Source of the DNA: Xylaria sp. FL1777
Lineage: Eukaryota > Ascomycota > Sordariomycetes > Xylariales > Xylariaceae
Direction: 5' to 3'
NCBI GenBank assembly: GCA_022578965.1
Contig: MU400531.1
Location: 62,001-126,000, forward strand
Length of the DNA: 64,000 nucleotides
Below the pieces are notes generated by a model. It was not told where the DNA came from, did not search any database, and worked only from the letters and a program-made list of their open reading frames with translations. A program made the position numbers and the translations under genes. Below, piece after piece: positions 26,311 to 36,746 of the stretch (position 1 is its first letter; every line of letters starts with the position of its first letter).

Positions 26311-27339
26311 TTATTTGCACTTTATAGTGCTACTAATAAAGTATAACAAAGTTTTAAAGATATTTAAGTAAGTATTTATAACTAGCACTTATAGCTATAA
26401 TAATAAGCTAGCTATTTATTACTAGAATTTAATTTACAATTAATTTCCTTTATAAATAAGTTTTATAAAACTATAATTTAAAGGGCAATAATACATTATA
26501 AAAAATACAAAAGGTTTTAGTAGTTATATATTTATTAGTTAATTATGTAAGCTATAAACTTAGCACTAATAAGTATTAATAACTAAGTTTAATGTAACTT
26601 AGTTAGTAAGCTATAATAACTATTAAAATAATAATATAAGCATTTATTAGTTAATTATAAAGAGTGCTAAGATAATTAAGTTTACTTTAAGTATAAAGGC
26701 TTATAAAAAGTAGCAATAACTTAAAAATACTAAAGGATTAAGTACACTAAGGGATTAAGTATACTAAGGGATTAAATATACTAAGGAATTAAGCTTTTAA
26801 AGATATTTAAATAAGTGTTTATAAACATTTATAAATATTTATAACTAGCGTATAGCTATAGTAGCAAGCTAGCTACTTACTACTAAAATTAAAATTATAA
26901 CTAACTATATATAATTTTTTTATAAATAGGTCTTATAAAAAGTTATAATTTAAAAAGCAATAATATGTTATAAAAAATATAAAAAGTTTTAACAGCTATG
27001 CATTTACTAGTTAATAATATAAGTTGCTAAAATTTAGTGCATTTAATAAGCGGGCTATAAATTAACTATTATGCAAGCATTTATTAGTTAATTATAAAAG
27101 GTCTTAATTTAATTTAGCATATGCTAAAACTATAAACTAACTAATTAATTCTTTTGTAAATAAGTTTAATAAATTTTGCATAAAAAGTTCTAAGCATAAT
27201 TTAAAAAAGAACATATTATAAGCAATTAATAATATGCTATTAGCTATTATTTAAAAGCAAAGCAAAACTTTATAAGCATTATTTATTAAAAAATAAAAAG
27301 TTCTAATAATTGCTTATTTATTAGTTAATTATATAGCTA

Positions 27340-27860
27340 AAATATTTAAGTTTAGTAGTGCACTTAGCTAGTTTAATAATTAATTAAGTATAAAAGCATT
27401 TATTAGTTAATTAAATATATAAGCATTTATTAGTTAATTATAAAAACTATAAATTAAGCATTAAAAAATGCTAAAATAACTAAGTTTAATATTAATTATA
27501 TAAGCTATAAGCATTTACCGGTTAATTATATAAGCATTTATTAGTTAATTATATAAGCATTTATTAGTTAATTATATAAGCTATACTAGAAATGCTAAAA
27601 CATATAAAAGCATTTAAAAAGTAGCATATATTATTAGTTAATAACGTAAACATTTATTAGTTAACTATGCAAGCTATATTAAAAGTGCTAAAACATATAA
27701 AAGCATTATTAATTAATAGCGTAAATATTTATTAGTTAATTATATAAGGTATATTACCTAAGTATTACATAAAAGTGCTAAAATAATTAAGTTTAAATGT
27801 TTGTTAATTAATTATATAAACATTTATTAGTTAATTATGCAAGCTATAAACTAAGCACTA
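27340..27860. repeat. Dispersed 21-bp repeat, AAGCATTTATTAGTTAATTA
   Basis: About ten near-identical copies of AAGCATTTATTAGTTAATTA occur here. Scattered single copies occur upstream from about 26,530. It forms part of a minisatellite-rich belt from 24,585 to 28,000. Confidence 0.65.
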
Positions 27861-29412
27861 AAAGTACTAAAATAATAAAGTTATAATAGTTAATTATAAG
27901 CATTTATATACTATAAATACTAGTTAATAATAGGTTTTTAGCATAAGTAACTATTAGCTTATTAAAGCTTAATACGTGCAAAGCTAACTAAAATTAAGTG
28001 ATTTTAATTTAATGGCTACTTATAGCTAAATATTATTTATAATAAGTAAAAACAAAAAAACAATTTATTTGTTTTAGTAATTATATATTTACTTTATTAA
28101 AGCTTTCTAAAAAACAAGTTTAAAATAACTAGCAAATATTAATAGTAATATTAACGCATTAAAAGCTTTTAAAAGAATAGCTTAAGCTTGTTTATTTATA
28201 TAATTACTTATTTAACAAATAATGTTAATTTTAATGCTAAATCTACTGGTTTGTTTTTTATTTTTAAAAATACTATTAGCTTTTATTACTTATTGCTAGC
28301 TTGTTAGCGCGTAGTATTAACCCTTAAAAATCCTATAAAAGCTAATATTTCCTTTGTATTAAAAATAAAAGATATAAAAACATAATTTCTCCGGCTAAAT
28401 ATAATAACTAAAATAATAGCATATATGCTTTATAGCTAGCAGCTAGTTATAAAACTAGCTATAATTAATAAAGCTAATACATAAACTATTAACTGCTTTT
28501 ATTACTACTACGTTTATTTTTTTTACTTTTGTTACTTTTATTATTTATTTTTTACTTTTTATTTTTAAAACAGTTTTGCTTTAGTTTATATTTTAGCTTT
28601 TTATATGCTATATATACTTTATTAACTTTATAATTATTTAATGCTTACAAACTTTTGTTTTTATTACTTTAGCTGCTTAAACATTTTTATTTTTATTATA
28701 GTTTTACTTTAATTTATATTTCTGCTTTTAATATGCTATATAGCTTTATTAACTTTATAATTTCTTAATATATGCAAACTTTATAGTTTTATTTTATTAT
28801 AATAGCTACTTTAGTATATTATATTACTAGTTACTAATGTTTAATATGCATATTTATTATAATATAACAATAGTTATAAAGTAATTAAACATAAGTTTTA
28901 TATTATAAGTTTTGCTTTAAAAGCTAACATAAAGAAATATAACATTAGTAAAGCTTTTGTTTTTAGCTGTTTTTTTGCTGCTATAATTAACTAATAATAT
29001 ATAAATGTTAATATAAGTTTAGTTATTTACTAGTTAGCATATTTTTTATATATATACTATTAAAATTAAAAGCTTACTGTTTATTTTAGCTATTAGTTCG
29101 TTTTATTAATAAGCATATAGTATTACTGCTTTAAATAAATATGCTATATAAAACTTTGCTTGCTATATTTACTTACATATATATGTTTTCTTTTTTTACG
29201 TTTATATATTTTTTGCGTTTATATGTTTTTTACGTTTGTATGTTTTTTATATCTATATGTTTTTAGTTTGTATGTTTTTAGTTTATATGTTTTTAGTTTA
29301 TATATCTTTACATTTGCATGTTTTATCTGCGTGTTTTATTAGCATGTATGTTTTAACTTAAACTACTCCTAAAACATGTCTTAGGAGCTAAAACTTCTTC
29401 TAAAATAGCAAA

Positions 29413-29922
29413 TCAAGACTCTAGCGTGTTCGGTATGCCATCCATAGTTTGGTGATGGCCAAGAAAAGTGAGAATAAGTCCACCTTTGGTGATAGTTGCT
29501 TGGAGTTGAAAAACTTCTGCTGCCGATTCGCTGGGTGCAATCAAGGTTTTTCGAGGCGCGACAATACTCTCATTTAAGGAGTTCATTGGGAAATTGGTCT
29601 GCTGCAGGACATCCCACGATGGGAATGAGGGGTCATCTCGAAGATCCTTTATCCATACTCGAGGTGTAGTCTCGAAAGGCTTGATTTTAAAGAGCCCCGT
29701 GCTGGTCTCTGTTGCACCCTCGCACACAACCTGGCCGGCTACCCAGGGAAAGTGCCTGGCGAGGCGTTCAGCGCCTTGGTTTAAGATGCGTGAAATGTCT
29801 TCGACACAATAGTCATCTGGAATTCCGAAGCAAAAGCTTATCTGAGTAAAGACAGGGATTAATTGTTGCCCCAGAAAGTCAGGCGTGACGTCAAGCCCGG
29901 CGCCAGTCGTTGTCACAACCAT
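29413..29922 (-). pseudogene. 3'-truncated acyltransferase (trichothecene 3-O-acetyltransferase-like)
   Basis: The 169-residue frame starts at 29,922 and matches the N-terminal third of BAHD-like fungal acyltransferases, which transfer an acyl group from CoA to a hydroxyl. It has the family's FPWVAGQVV segment, the PRVWIKDLRDDPSFPSWD region and the catalytic HHQTMDG (HxxxDG) near residue 157. Family members are about 450-500 residues, so the second half, including the DFGWG-type motif, is missing. The frame ends within seven codons of the HxxxDG motif, exactly where the sequence turns A+T-rich. The 3' half was either deleted by a repeat insertion or RIP-eroded. It is probably non-functional. 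It may once have belonged to the cluster on its right. Confidence 0.8.
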
Positions 29923-30266
29923 GATGCTTTATAAATTTGTGTCGCTAAAGTATATCAGCAATTCAATACAGCTACGCTTCCACTAGATAGGGCCGGCTTA
30001 AGTATAAAACAATGTATTGAAAATAGAGGTATGTTCTTACAAAAGTTCGATAAACCTCGTGCTGCATCATTCTTAATCATAATGATGCTCTGCTAAAAGC
30101 AGCGCGCTAATGAATAGCCAAGACATATCTTGTTTCGTGGTACTTAGACCAAAAAGGTATAGGAGACGATCGCCGTAATAATCACGGACCTTAGAAATGG
30201 TGTCCTAATCTCTTGAATAGCTTAGCGGCAATACGATATAATTTATTTACAAGTTTAGATTTCGGC

Positions 30267-31127
30267 TCAGGATAATTTCTTCAGTCCATCCGGCAGCACT
30301 CGACGCTCTACCCATGCCTTAATGCTCTCGGCAAACAACAAGGGGAATTGTAAATCCCAAAGATGCTGCGCGCCTTTGACCAATACAGCTTCGCTTTCAG
30401 GAGAGCCGTTTTCTCTTAGTAGCCGACCCATGGACTTAGCTGTGCGAGCGTCATCTACGACCTCACCAGCTAGCACCAGCGTGCGAACTCCCGCCTCTGC
30501 AAGAGACGGGATGCTGTCTTCCAGCGTAAAACCAGCTAATTGGCTATAACCAAGCTTCACCAATTCAAAGGAGAAGTTCGCCTTGCTTTCGGCATGAAGC
30601 TCCTCATGCGCCAGCAAGCCCATCCGAGTGGTCACCCAACGGTAAAGATAATCTGATGGCCAGGTTGTTGTCGCCGCGAGAAGGGGGTAAAGCGCCTGCG
30701 GATGCGTCGCGAGCCAGCGCTGGTAGCCCTGGAATGGTGTTGCACCCGAGACGAAGAGAGAGGTTACAAGCTCGGGGTGCTGCGTCGCGAGATGCATCCC
30801 GACGAACCCACCACCCGAGACCCCGACGATATGTGCGCGGGCATTGTTCGCGTGTGTTAGGATTAGATTGGCAACACGCGCTGCGCAATTCGCAAGAGTG
30901 AAGGGGCCGCTGTGAGATGCATGTGAACGGGAGTGCGAGGGTAGATCTACGAGTAGCAGGTGGTAGTCTTTCAAGTGTGGTAAGACTAGGTTGAACTCGA
31001 GATGAGAACAGAACAGCCCGTGTAGAAATACAATGGTAACTTCTGCTGACGGGTTTATCGAGGTGAAGAATAGGCCAGGGGGCTGTCGAGTGTCTGCCAT
31101 AGTAACTGAATATGAACTTTGATACAT
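30267..31127 (-). CDS. Alpha/beta hydrolase
   Basis: This single-exon gene encodes 286 residues. It has the oxyanion-loop FLHG (about residues 34-37), a nucleophile elbow GVSGGG with Ser104, an acidic pair VVDD near 225 and a late His near 255 in GAQHLWD, together a plausible Ser-Asp-His triad. The fold is that of small esterases and lactonases. The second Met (residue 10, MADTRQ) is an equally good start. No signal peptide or membrane segment is evident. As the HR-PKS in this window has no thioesterase, this hydrolase could release or trim the product, but it lies about 7 kb from the PKS with unrelated genes between, so the link is only inference. Confidence 0.8.
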   Translation of the reverse strand: MYQSSYSVTMADTRQPPGLFFTSINPSAEVTIVFLHGLFCSHLEFNLVLPHLKDYHLLLVDLPSHSRSHASHSGPFTLANCAARVANLILTHANNARAHIVGVSGGGFVGMHLATQHPELVTSLFVSGATPFQGYQRWLATHPQALYPLLAATTTWPSDYLYRWVTTRMGLLAHEELHAESKANFSFELVKLGYSQLAGFTLEDSIPSLAEAGVRTLVLAGEVVDDARTAKSMGRLLRENGSPESEAVLVKGAQHLWDLQFPLLFAESIKAWVERRVLPDGLKKLS

Positions 31128-31479
31128 TACAAAGTTGAAGACACTAAAGTATTACAACAGCTGTTCTTCTCTAGGTATACGCAGTACTGCTTACATGTAG
31201 TGGTTTGCCGAAGGCAACAGCCAGACTAGGGTCATGAGCCAATGACATAAATAATTTTTTTGATGTACATAGCATTGTTCCCGGTTCTCGCTTAATAGAA
31301 TGAGATGACTTGAAACTATGCTGCGCGGTTACATTACTCACTTCTACAGGATTAGAGGCTTTCACCCACCATCGTTGTCGGGTACGTTCAATTGTGCTAA
31401 TACGGTAGGTTGTTCCTATTAGATTAGCTAGGCTACATATAAACTCTAACTGGAGCATGAATGACTAGGTGCTTCTGCT

Positions 31480-32959
31480 CTAACATTCCGGGGGTCGCCA
31501 GTCATAGTCACTCTCAATCTCATCAACTAGATCATCCGATAGCTTCCACTGCCTCACAAGGAGATTATCATCAACCCCCATGTCAATCCATCGATGCTCA
31601 TCCCAAAATACGTAGCCCCATTGCTGTACTGGCTCCGGCACATATCCTCCGTAGATATTAGAATACCTCCCACCCCATAGAGCAACCCACGCGGCTGGCG
31701 GTCCATCGGGCGGCACGGTGTCGCCAATGAACTGTATTGGATCCCTTATCTTCTCGGCCTCGTCCCGAGCATCAGGGAAGTTGGCTGACCTCTGACGTCG
31801 TTGGAACTGTGCTACGGTGCAAAGCGCCGACTTTATAGGGGCGTCAACGTAGTGTGAGAGGCTACGATTTTTCTGCAATTCAGAAACGAGCGCTTCGTCG
31901 TTGTCGATTGTCAACAGCCGTGCTATCACCTCTAAACTATGGAAAAGGGAGCCTTCCAGAAAGTCTATTCATCGTTCATTTAGCTATGATTTTTTTTTGT
32001 TTCATCCTTGAATTATGGAAAGGTAGTCACGTATACTCACCGTCATAGTCATCTTCTAGACCGTGAGTCTCCCACGGGGTATGCCTGAACCAGTCGTTTT
32101 CTGGATGTAGATTTCTCGTGGCTTGGTGGAAGATGTTGACGTACTTGGATCTGACGAAGATCTCGATGCATCCGACGGCCTCGGCCTCCCAAGGGTCGAA
32201 TAGGTAGAAGAAAATATCGTGAATCTCTTCAGGGAAAAATCCGTCGCCCCGCTCTCGGCCGAAAAGATGTTCATAGGTCTCGTACCGGTAAAGAGCCCGA
32301 TAAAACCGTATCTCTTCGCTTCTACTTAGTTTGATATTGTGGTTATCTACTGCAACTTCTTCTTCTGTCTCTACTTCATCTACATCCGTTTCTGCGTCTT
32401 CCTGCTGGTATGTTGACAATATGACGGCTTTCTTGAGGTTTGTAAGAGCCCAGTTGCTATACAATCGAGCCATGGGTCGTGCGACAGACATGTGGAAGGC
32501 TACCATGTAACGAATACGACTGGGATCAATTGTCTGTATATTTGGGACGGGGGTTGATTTTGAGAGCCATGTCTTATAGGTATTGAGATAGCTAGTAATG
32601 GCCTCGTTAGTCCAGTCCCCATGCTCACGCCGAGACATGACACTGGCGTAGGCGTCGATGAAGAAGCCATCCAATTCGCGGCTGAGACATGCTCGAAGAA
32701 TACCGTTTCGGCTATACCGGTATTGAGCGTACAGAATAGGAGAGGCGTAGACCAGAGCGCGCAGCGTTGGTAGGTCTGGCATGCTCGAGAGGAGCAGAGT
32801 TCCCAGTTCGACGGGCAGATTCTCTAGAGGTGACGATGAGGGATGCCTGACGTTCTCGAGCCCGTCCTTGCTGCTTGTAAAATGCTCGTCTGTCGTGTGA
32901 TCCCCAGTTGAGCTATCGCGCTGCGCTTGAACGGCATCTTGGACATCAGGTATCATCAT
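31480..32959 (-). CDS. F-box-like protein of unknown function
   Basis: Two exons (32,959-32,041 and 31,931-31,480) joined across a 109-nt GT-AG intron give 456 residues in frame. Residues about 45-80 read LENLPVELGTLLLSSMPDL followed by a LRALVYASP helix, the pattern of a degenerate F-box as found in many uncharacterised fungal proteins. An acidic run (ETDVDEVETEEE) sits in the middle, and the C-terminal third is Trp- and acid-rich. F-box proteins usually recruit substrates to SCF ubiquitin ligases; no substrate domain is recognised here. There is no sign of involvement in polyketide synthesis. Confidence 0.75.
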
Positions 32960-34174
32960 GCTCTTGACTAACTCTCAACACTGTGAGTGAAGTGTAATAT
33001 AAGATCATGAATCGCAATGGTCAGAAAGTATGAGTGGAAGGGCAGGCCGGGAGGTACAATCTGTGAGAGAGTGTTCGGATCGCTTCCGGTAATTATGATC
33101 ATTGGCGAGTGAGGAGGAAGTAATTAACCCCCTGGCACAAGTCACTGTAACCTAGCTGGTATGACTGGAGTTCCTTTTTAGACCTCACCATACCGGAATC
33201 CGTACCGGTACAGCTGACCCAGCTACGTCGGCCGCCCATACGTAGATGCTAATAGCACTCATTTAGGTAATCGGAAAGGCGGTCAATGATGTAGGCCAGT
33301 AACTCGACTAGACCAAACCCGTGAGATGGAAGTAATCTACAAATGTCACGAGGCTAATCCGAGTCGGTGTGATTAAGACCGCACAAGAGGCGTTAGAGAT
33401 GCCGACAAAAAAGAGCAATAATATAGATCTTTCAACTTAAAAGTATGCCTGTAAAGTCTAGGGGCTAGAGTTGCATTGTTGCGGCTGAGGACAACCTCAG
33501 CTCGGAAAGAGATTCCCGCAGGAATAAAAGCTCAGAGAAGACGAGGACACAGTTAAATCCAAGAGTAGAGACTGAGTACCCAGGATTTACGGGTCTACAC
33601 TGGGCTTTTTACAGAGAGATAAGCTACATCCCACACTTCCAAGTATAATACTTGGCGAATTGAATGAGAAACTTAACAATCAAATAGAACACGTTCAAAT
33701 TTAACGAAGATGAAGGTATCGCAACAGTACCTGTAAGCGCAGGAGTCTACCTCTATCGTTAAGCCCTATAAGCCCTATAACCCCAAGTAGCTAATTACCC
33801 CCTATTTCAATAACGATCCTTCCACTCCACTAACTTTGAAAATTATAGGCATGAATGGCGACCTAATCAATTGCGGTTAGGCTCGTCTGAAACTATATTG
33901 AGACTTGCGTGTGGTGTTACGACTGGAATGCTTTAATGAAATAAGGATATTTAACGTACTCTTTGTGTAGAAAGAACGAAGTATTCTGTGTACAACTTTT
34001 GCTGTGAAGTGTCGTGTGTGTGGTAGCTAGGTCACGTAGATTACAAGTGGCCCTGGGTTGAGAACGGGTTCCAATCTAAAGCGAACACAGGTCCTTAATA
34101 ATTCCCTTGTTGTCCTTCTCCTTACACCATCTTCCTTAGTCGGGAAGATTAAGATTATGAGCCACGCTGCCAAC
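32960..34174. other. Intergenic region, 1.2 kb
   Basis: Both strands lack a frame resembling a known protein. A compact CGGAATCCGTACCGGTAC stretch near 33,195 has CGG half-sites of the kind Zn2Cys6 regulators bind, but a single occurrence is weak evidence. The rest shows nothing recognisable. Confidence 0.4.
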
Positions 34175-35283
34175 CTATAACATAAAACTAGCTTCTTCGC
34201 TCAGCTTTTTGCAAACTTCATATACCTGCTGGAAACCATCTGCCTCGTATACTAATACCATAGGGTTTTCCCCGAACCTCCTCCGGCCAAAGATTTCAAG
34301 TTGATGTGAAGCATTAGTCGTCAGCATGACGAAAGCTTGAGCATCAGGGACCCCGCGAGAAAAGACGGCCATAGCCAAAAGCGCTTGTATTGATAGGAGG
34401 GTAGGATCCTGTAGGATAAGCTGATGAACTACCATTGCCGCATTCTGGTAGAAACTCTGGGTTACGGGAGAGATTTCTGACTCCGAGCCCGCGGCTGTCT
34501 TGAAACGCACAGCTAGAGCGACAACAGCGTTGATAAGCGCCCATCGAGCGGCGTCCTCTGCTGGCCCTTCTGTACTGGCTATATACTGAGCCTCGAGGAG
34601 TTCCATGAAGTTTGATAGGCCTATCAATTGGTGCTCCGCCATCATGTCGGTGAAGGTGTTGCCGATCAGGCGCCTCGAGATATGAATGGGCATGAGAGGA
34701 TAGAATCTTCGGGCAGCAGTGGCCTCTTTGAGTTGCGACTTGAATGTCGCGAGATTCCTGTCGAAGTTGCCCGGGAGTAGGAAATCTGGGAAAATGGGAA
34801 GGCGTTCTTTTACACCCATATGGCATGGGGAGACATTCAGTGATGAAGAGCCCGAATTGCTGATGTCTACGGCAGCGGGCTGTGTAATCATTAGTCCAAC
34901 TTGTTCTTCGTCCTGAGGACATCTGGAGGAACCGATAACTTCATCCGGGCTTAGGTTCGCGTTGTCGTTACCCTTATTCCTATAACAATATTATTTAGTT
35001 TAAGCATTCACTTGGGACAATCGGATAGGCTATAATCCATACTTCTTTCCTAGGCCGCGAGTTTTTCGAACGGCGGCATAGTTACATTCTGCGTTGTGCG
35101 CAACGCAGTTGGAGCACTTCGGCGTACTGCCATCGCATTTTCTCTTGCGAGCCTTGCAGTGACTGCATGCCTATGAGTTGTTAGGGTGTTTATGGCCATG
35201 CTGATTCGTGTTGCGATAAAAACGGCTAGGCTCACAATGAAGATCTTAGAGGGGGGTTCTGACTTGGCTTGCATCGCCAGCAT
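34175..35283 (-). CDS. Zn2Cys6 transcription factor, probable cluster regulator
   Basis: Three exons (35,283-35,236, 35,170-35,043, 34,979-34,175) join in frame across 65- and 63-nt introns to give 326 residues. The second exon encodes a full binuclear zinc cluster: Cys at 18, 21, 28, 35, 38 and 45, with ACSHCKARKRKCDG and PKCSNC. The third exon carries a fungal regulator middle region (LEAQYIASTEGP, ARWALINAVVALA, ILQDPTLLSIQALLAMAVF). At 326 residues it is shorter than most relatives, so the C-terminal end may be reduced. A second Met three codons in is an alternative start. It diverges from the opsin-related gene, sharing a 570-bp promoter, and lies at one edge of the cluster, so it is a reasonable pathway regulator. 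Confidence 0.85.
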
Positions 35284-35853
35284 GCTCTTTACCGTCCAAT
35301 CAATTCTCTACTTATGGCGGAACCTTTTTCTGGTTTTATTATTCTTCCGCAAAATAATTATTTCCTTCCTCAAGAGGGTCATCATCACATAGACTCTCCA
35401 AGTTTATCAACGGGGTGGTAATTAGATGCTGAGTTTGTACACGCTGACCCACTATTGGCGGAAGAGGAATAGGGGGGATTAGTGAGCATATGATTTGCTT
35501 CCGCCGCTTACGAAATCTATCTCCCCCTAGAATGCCTGAGCACCATACGTACATCATTTCCTTCTCCTTTGCCACAGAGCATGGTAAGAACTATTTGCTT
35601 CCGCACGCATACATTCGATTATAGATCAAATCAAATTAGATGTGTACTTCTCCTACGTAACTATAATGTCCATAAATAATAGTCTGAGGGCATATTTCCT
35701 CGGGAGCCCGAGCGGTGCCCCAAAAGTTCGCTTCCCATATCTGTCGTTGTCTAGAGTTCCTTGAAAGCACATAGATCCCTACAGTTTATTCATAGATAAT
35801 TCACGCCTTATCATATATACCACAATCTCAACAAATACGGCTTTCACAACGTC
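35284..35853. promoter_or_regulatory. Divergent promoter between the Zn2Cys6 gene and the opsin-related gene
   Basis: The 570 bp separate two gene starts facing away from each other. A TATATA-type element (CATATATACC near 35,811) lies about 40 bp before the right-hand start codon. No further site is recognised. The small minus-strand frame at 35,339-35,575 has no protein-like features. Confidence 0.45.
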
Positions 35854-36746
35854 ATGGCTCTCCTCATGCGAGGCAACGATGCCCTCAACATTAACCCACC
35901 CACAGGCGTCCATGAGGCCCTGACAGTAGCGGGATCCGACTGGCTATGGGCTGTCACTGGCGTTTACTTGGTGGCTTTCGTACGCATTCTTCTCCTTTCA
36001 CATCTTCTTCTCCATCGACGTTATTAACACAACTATAGTTCGGCGTTTTGGTTCCATGTTTCACGTCCCGCGAGAGCGATAGGGTATTTCACTACCTCTA
36101 TACTCTCACCATTCTTATTGGCGCCGTGTCTTATTACGCGGAGGCTTCTGATCTAGGATGGAGCGCCGTTGCAGCCCGTCAAGTCTTCTTCGCCAGATAC
36201 GTGAACTGGGCCATCGCCTTCCCATCAGCTGCCCTAGGACTCGGCTTGTTATCAGGCATTTCCTGGACTACCATCATTACTAACCTTACTTGCTCATGGG
36301 TCTGGGTTATCACTTATACTGCTGCCGCCTATACTACTACCTCTTACAAGTGGGGTTTCTTCGCCTTCGGTTCCTTTACCTGGCTTATTCTAGCATTGAG
36401 CACTCTAAACGAGAGTCGCGAAGCAGCTGAACGTCTCGGTATTGCTCGGGATTACACGATCCTGTCTGTCTGGGTAAACTTGATTTGGCTACTTTATCCC
36501 GTTGCCTTTGCGCTGACCGACGGCGCCAACGTTCTCAGTGTCACCGGCGGGTTTATATTCATTGGCATCCTCGACATCTTGATGATGCCTCTCTGGAGTG
36601 TCTGCTTCATATTGTTGTCTCGAAATTGGGATTATAAAAAGCTTCATCTTAATTTTAGTGAGCATCGCTTCGACCCAACAGAGGGTGATGATTCGTTGAA
36701 GAGAGAAGCAGGGCCAAACACTAGCGAACCCAGCCCTTCTATTTAG
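35854..36746 (+). CDS. Opsin-related seven-helix membrane protein lacking the retinal lysine (HSP30/ORP type)
   Basis: Two exons (35,854-35,979 and 36,039-36,746, 59-nt intron) give 277 residues, the normal length for fungal opsins. Seven hydrophobic helices are visible. Helix C reads RYVNWAIAFPSAALGL, matching the rhodopsin RY-x-DWLFTTPL block with Asn98 in place of the proton acceptor Asp and Gly in place of the proton donor. Helix G reads ILDILMMPLWS: Asp221 is kept, but Met225 replaces the Schiff-base lysine. The protein therefore cannot bind retinal covalently and belongs with opsin-related and HSP30-like proteins, plasma-membrane proteins of unclear function often induced by stress. It sits between the regulator and the HR-PKS. 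Confidence 0.88.

Larger units (their letters stand above)
1..29405. other. A+T-rich, RIP-eroded repeat compartment
   Basis: The whole stretch is visibly very A+T-rich, full of TA steps, and has no open frame that resembles a protein; the longest frames are 60-70 codons of low-complexity residues. Repeat copies within it differ mainly by C/T and G/A transitions (for example between the two LTRs of the element at 15,698-23,436), which is the expected trace of repeat-induced point mutation in ascomycetes. Identified islands are listed separately. The stretches 3,537-7,629, 12,039-15,692, 16,217-21,949 (retroelement interior), 23,442-24,584 and 28,000-29,160 hold only decayed sequence in which I see no decodable gene. 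The switch to ordinary composition near 29,405 is abrupt. Confidence 0.9.

Noticed and set aside
31171..31458. A 95-codon minus-strand frame between the alpha/beta hydrolase and the F-box-like gene
   Set aside because: No recognisable motif, no homologous feel, and no splice partner on either side; kept out of the gene list.
33765..33790. TAAGCCCTATAAGCCCTATA, which looks like telomere repeat at first glance
   Set aside because: The unit is CCCTATAAG and occurs only twice; it is not TTAGGG/CCCTAA.
35339..35575. A 78-codon minus-strand frame in the shared regulator/opsin promoter
   Set aside because: No motif, and it lies in the divergent promoter region; no link to the Zn2Cys6 gene in frame.
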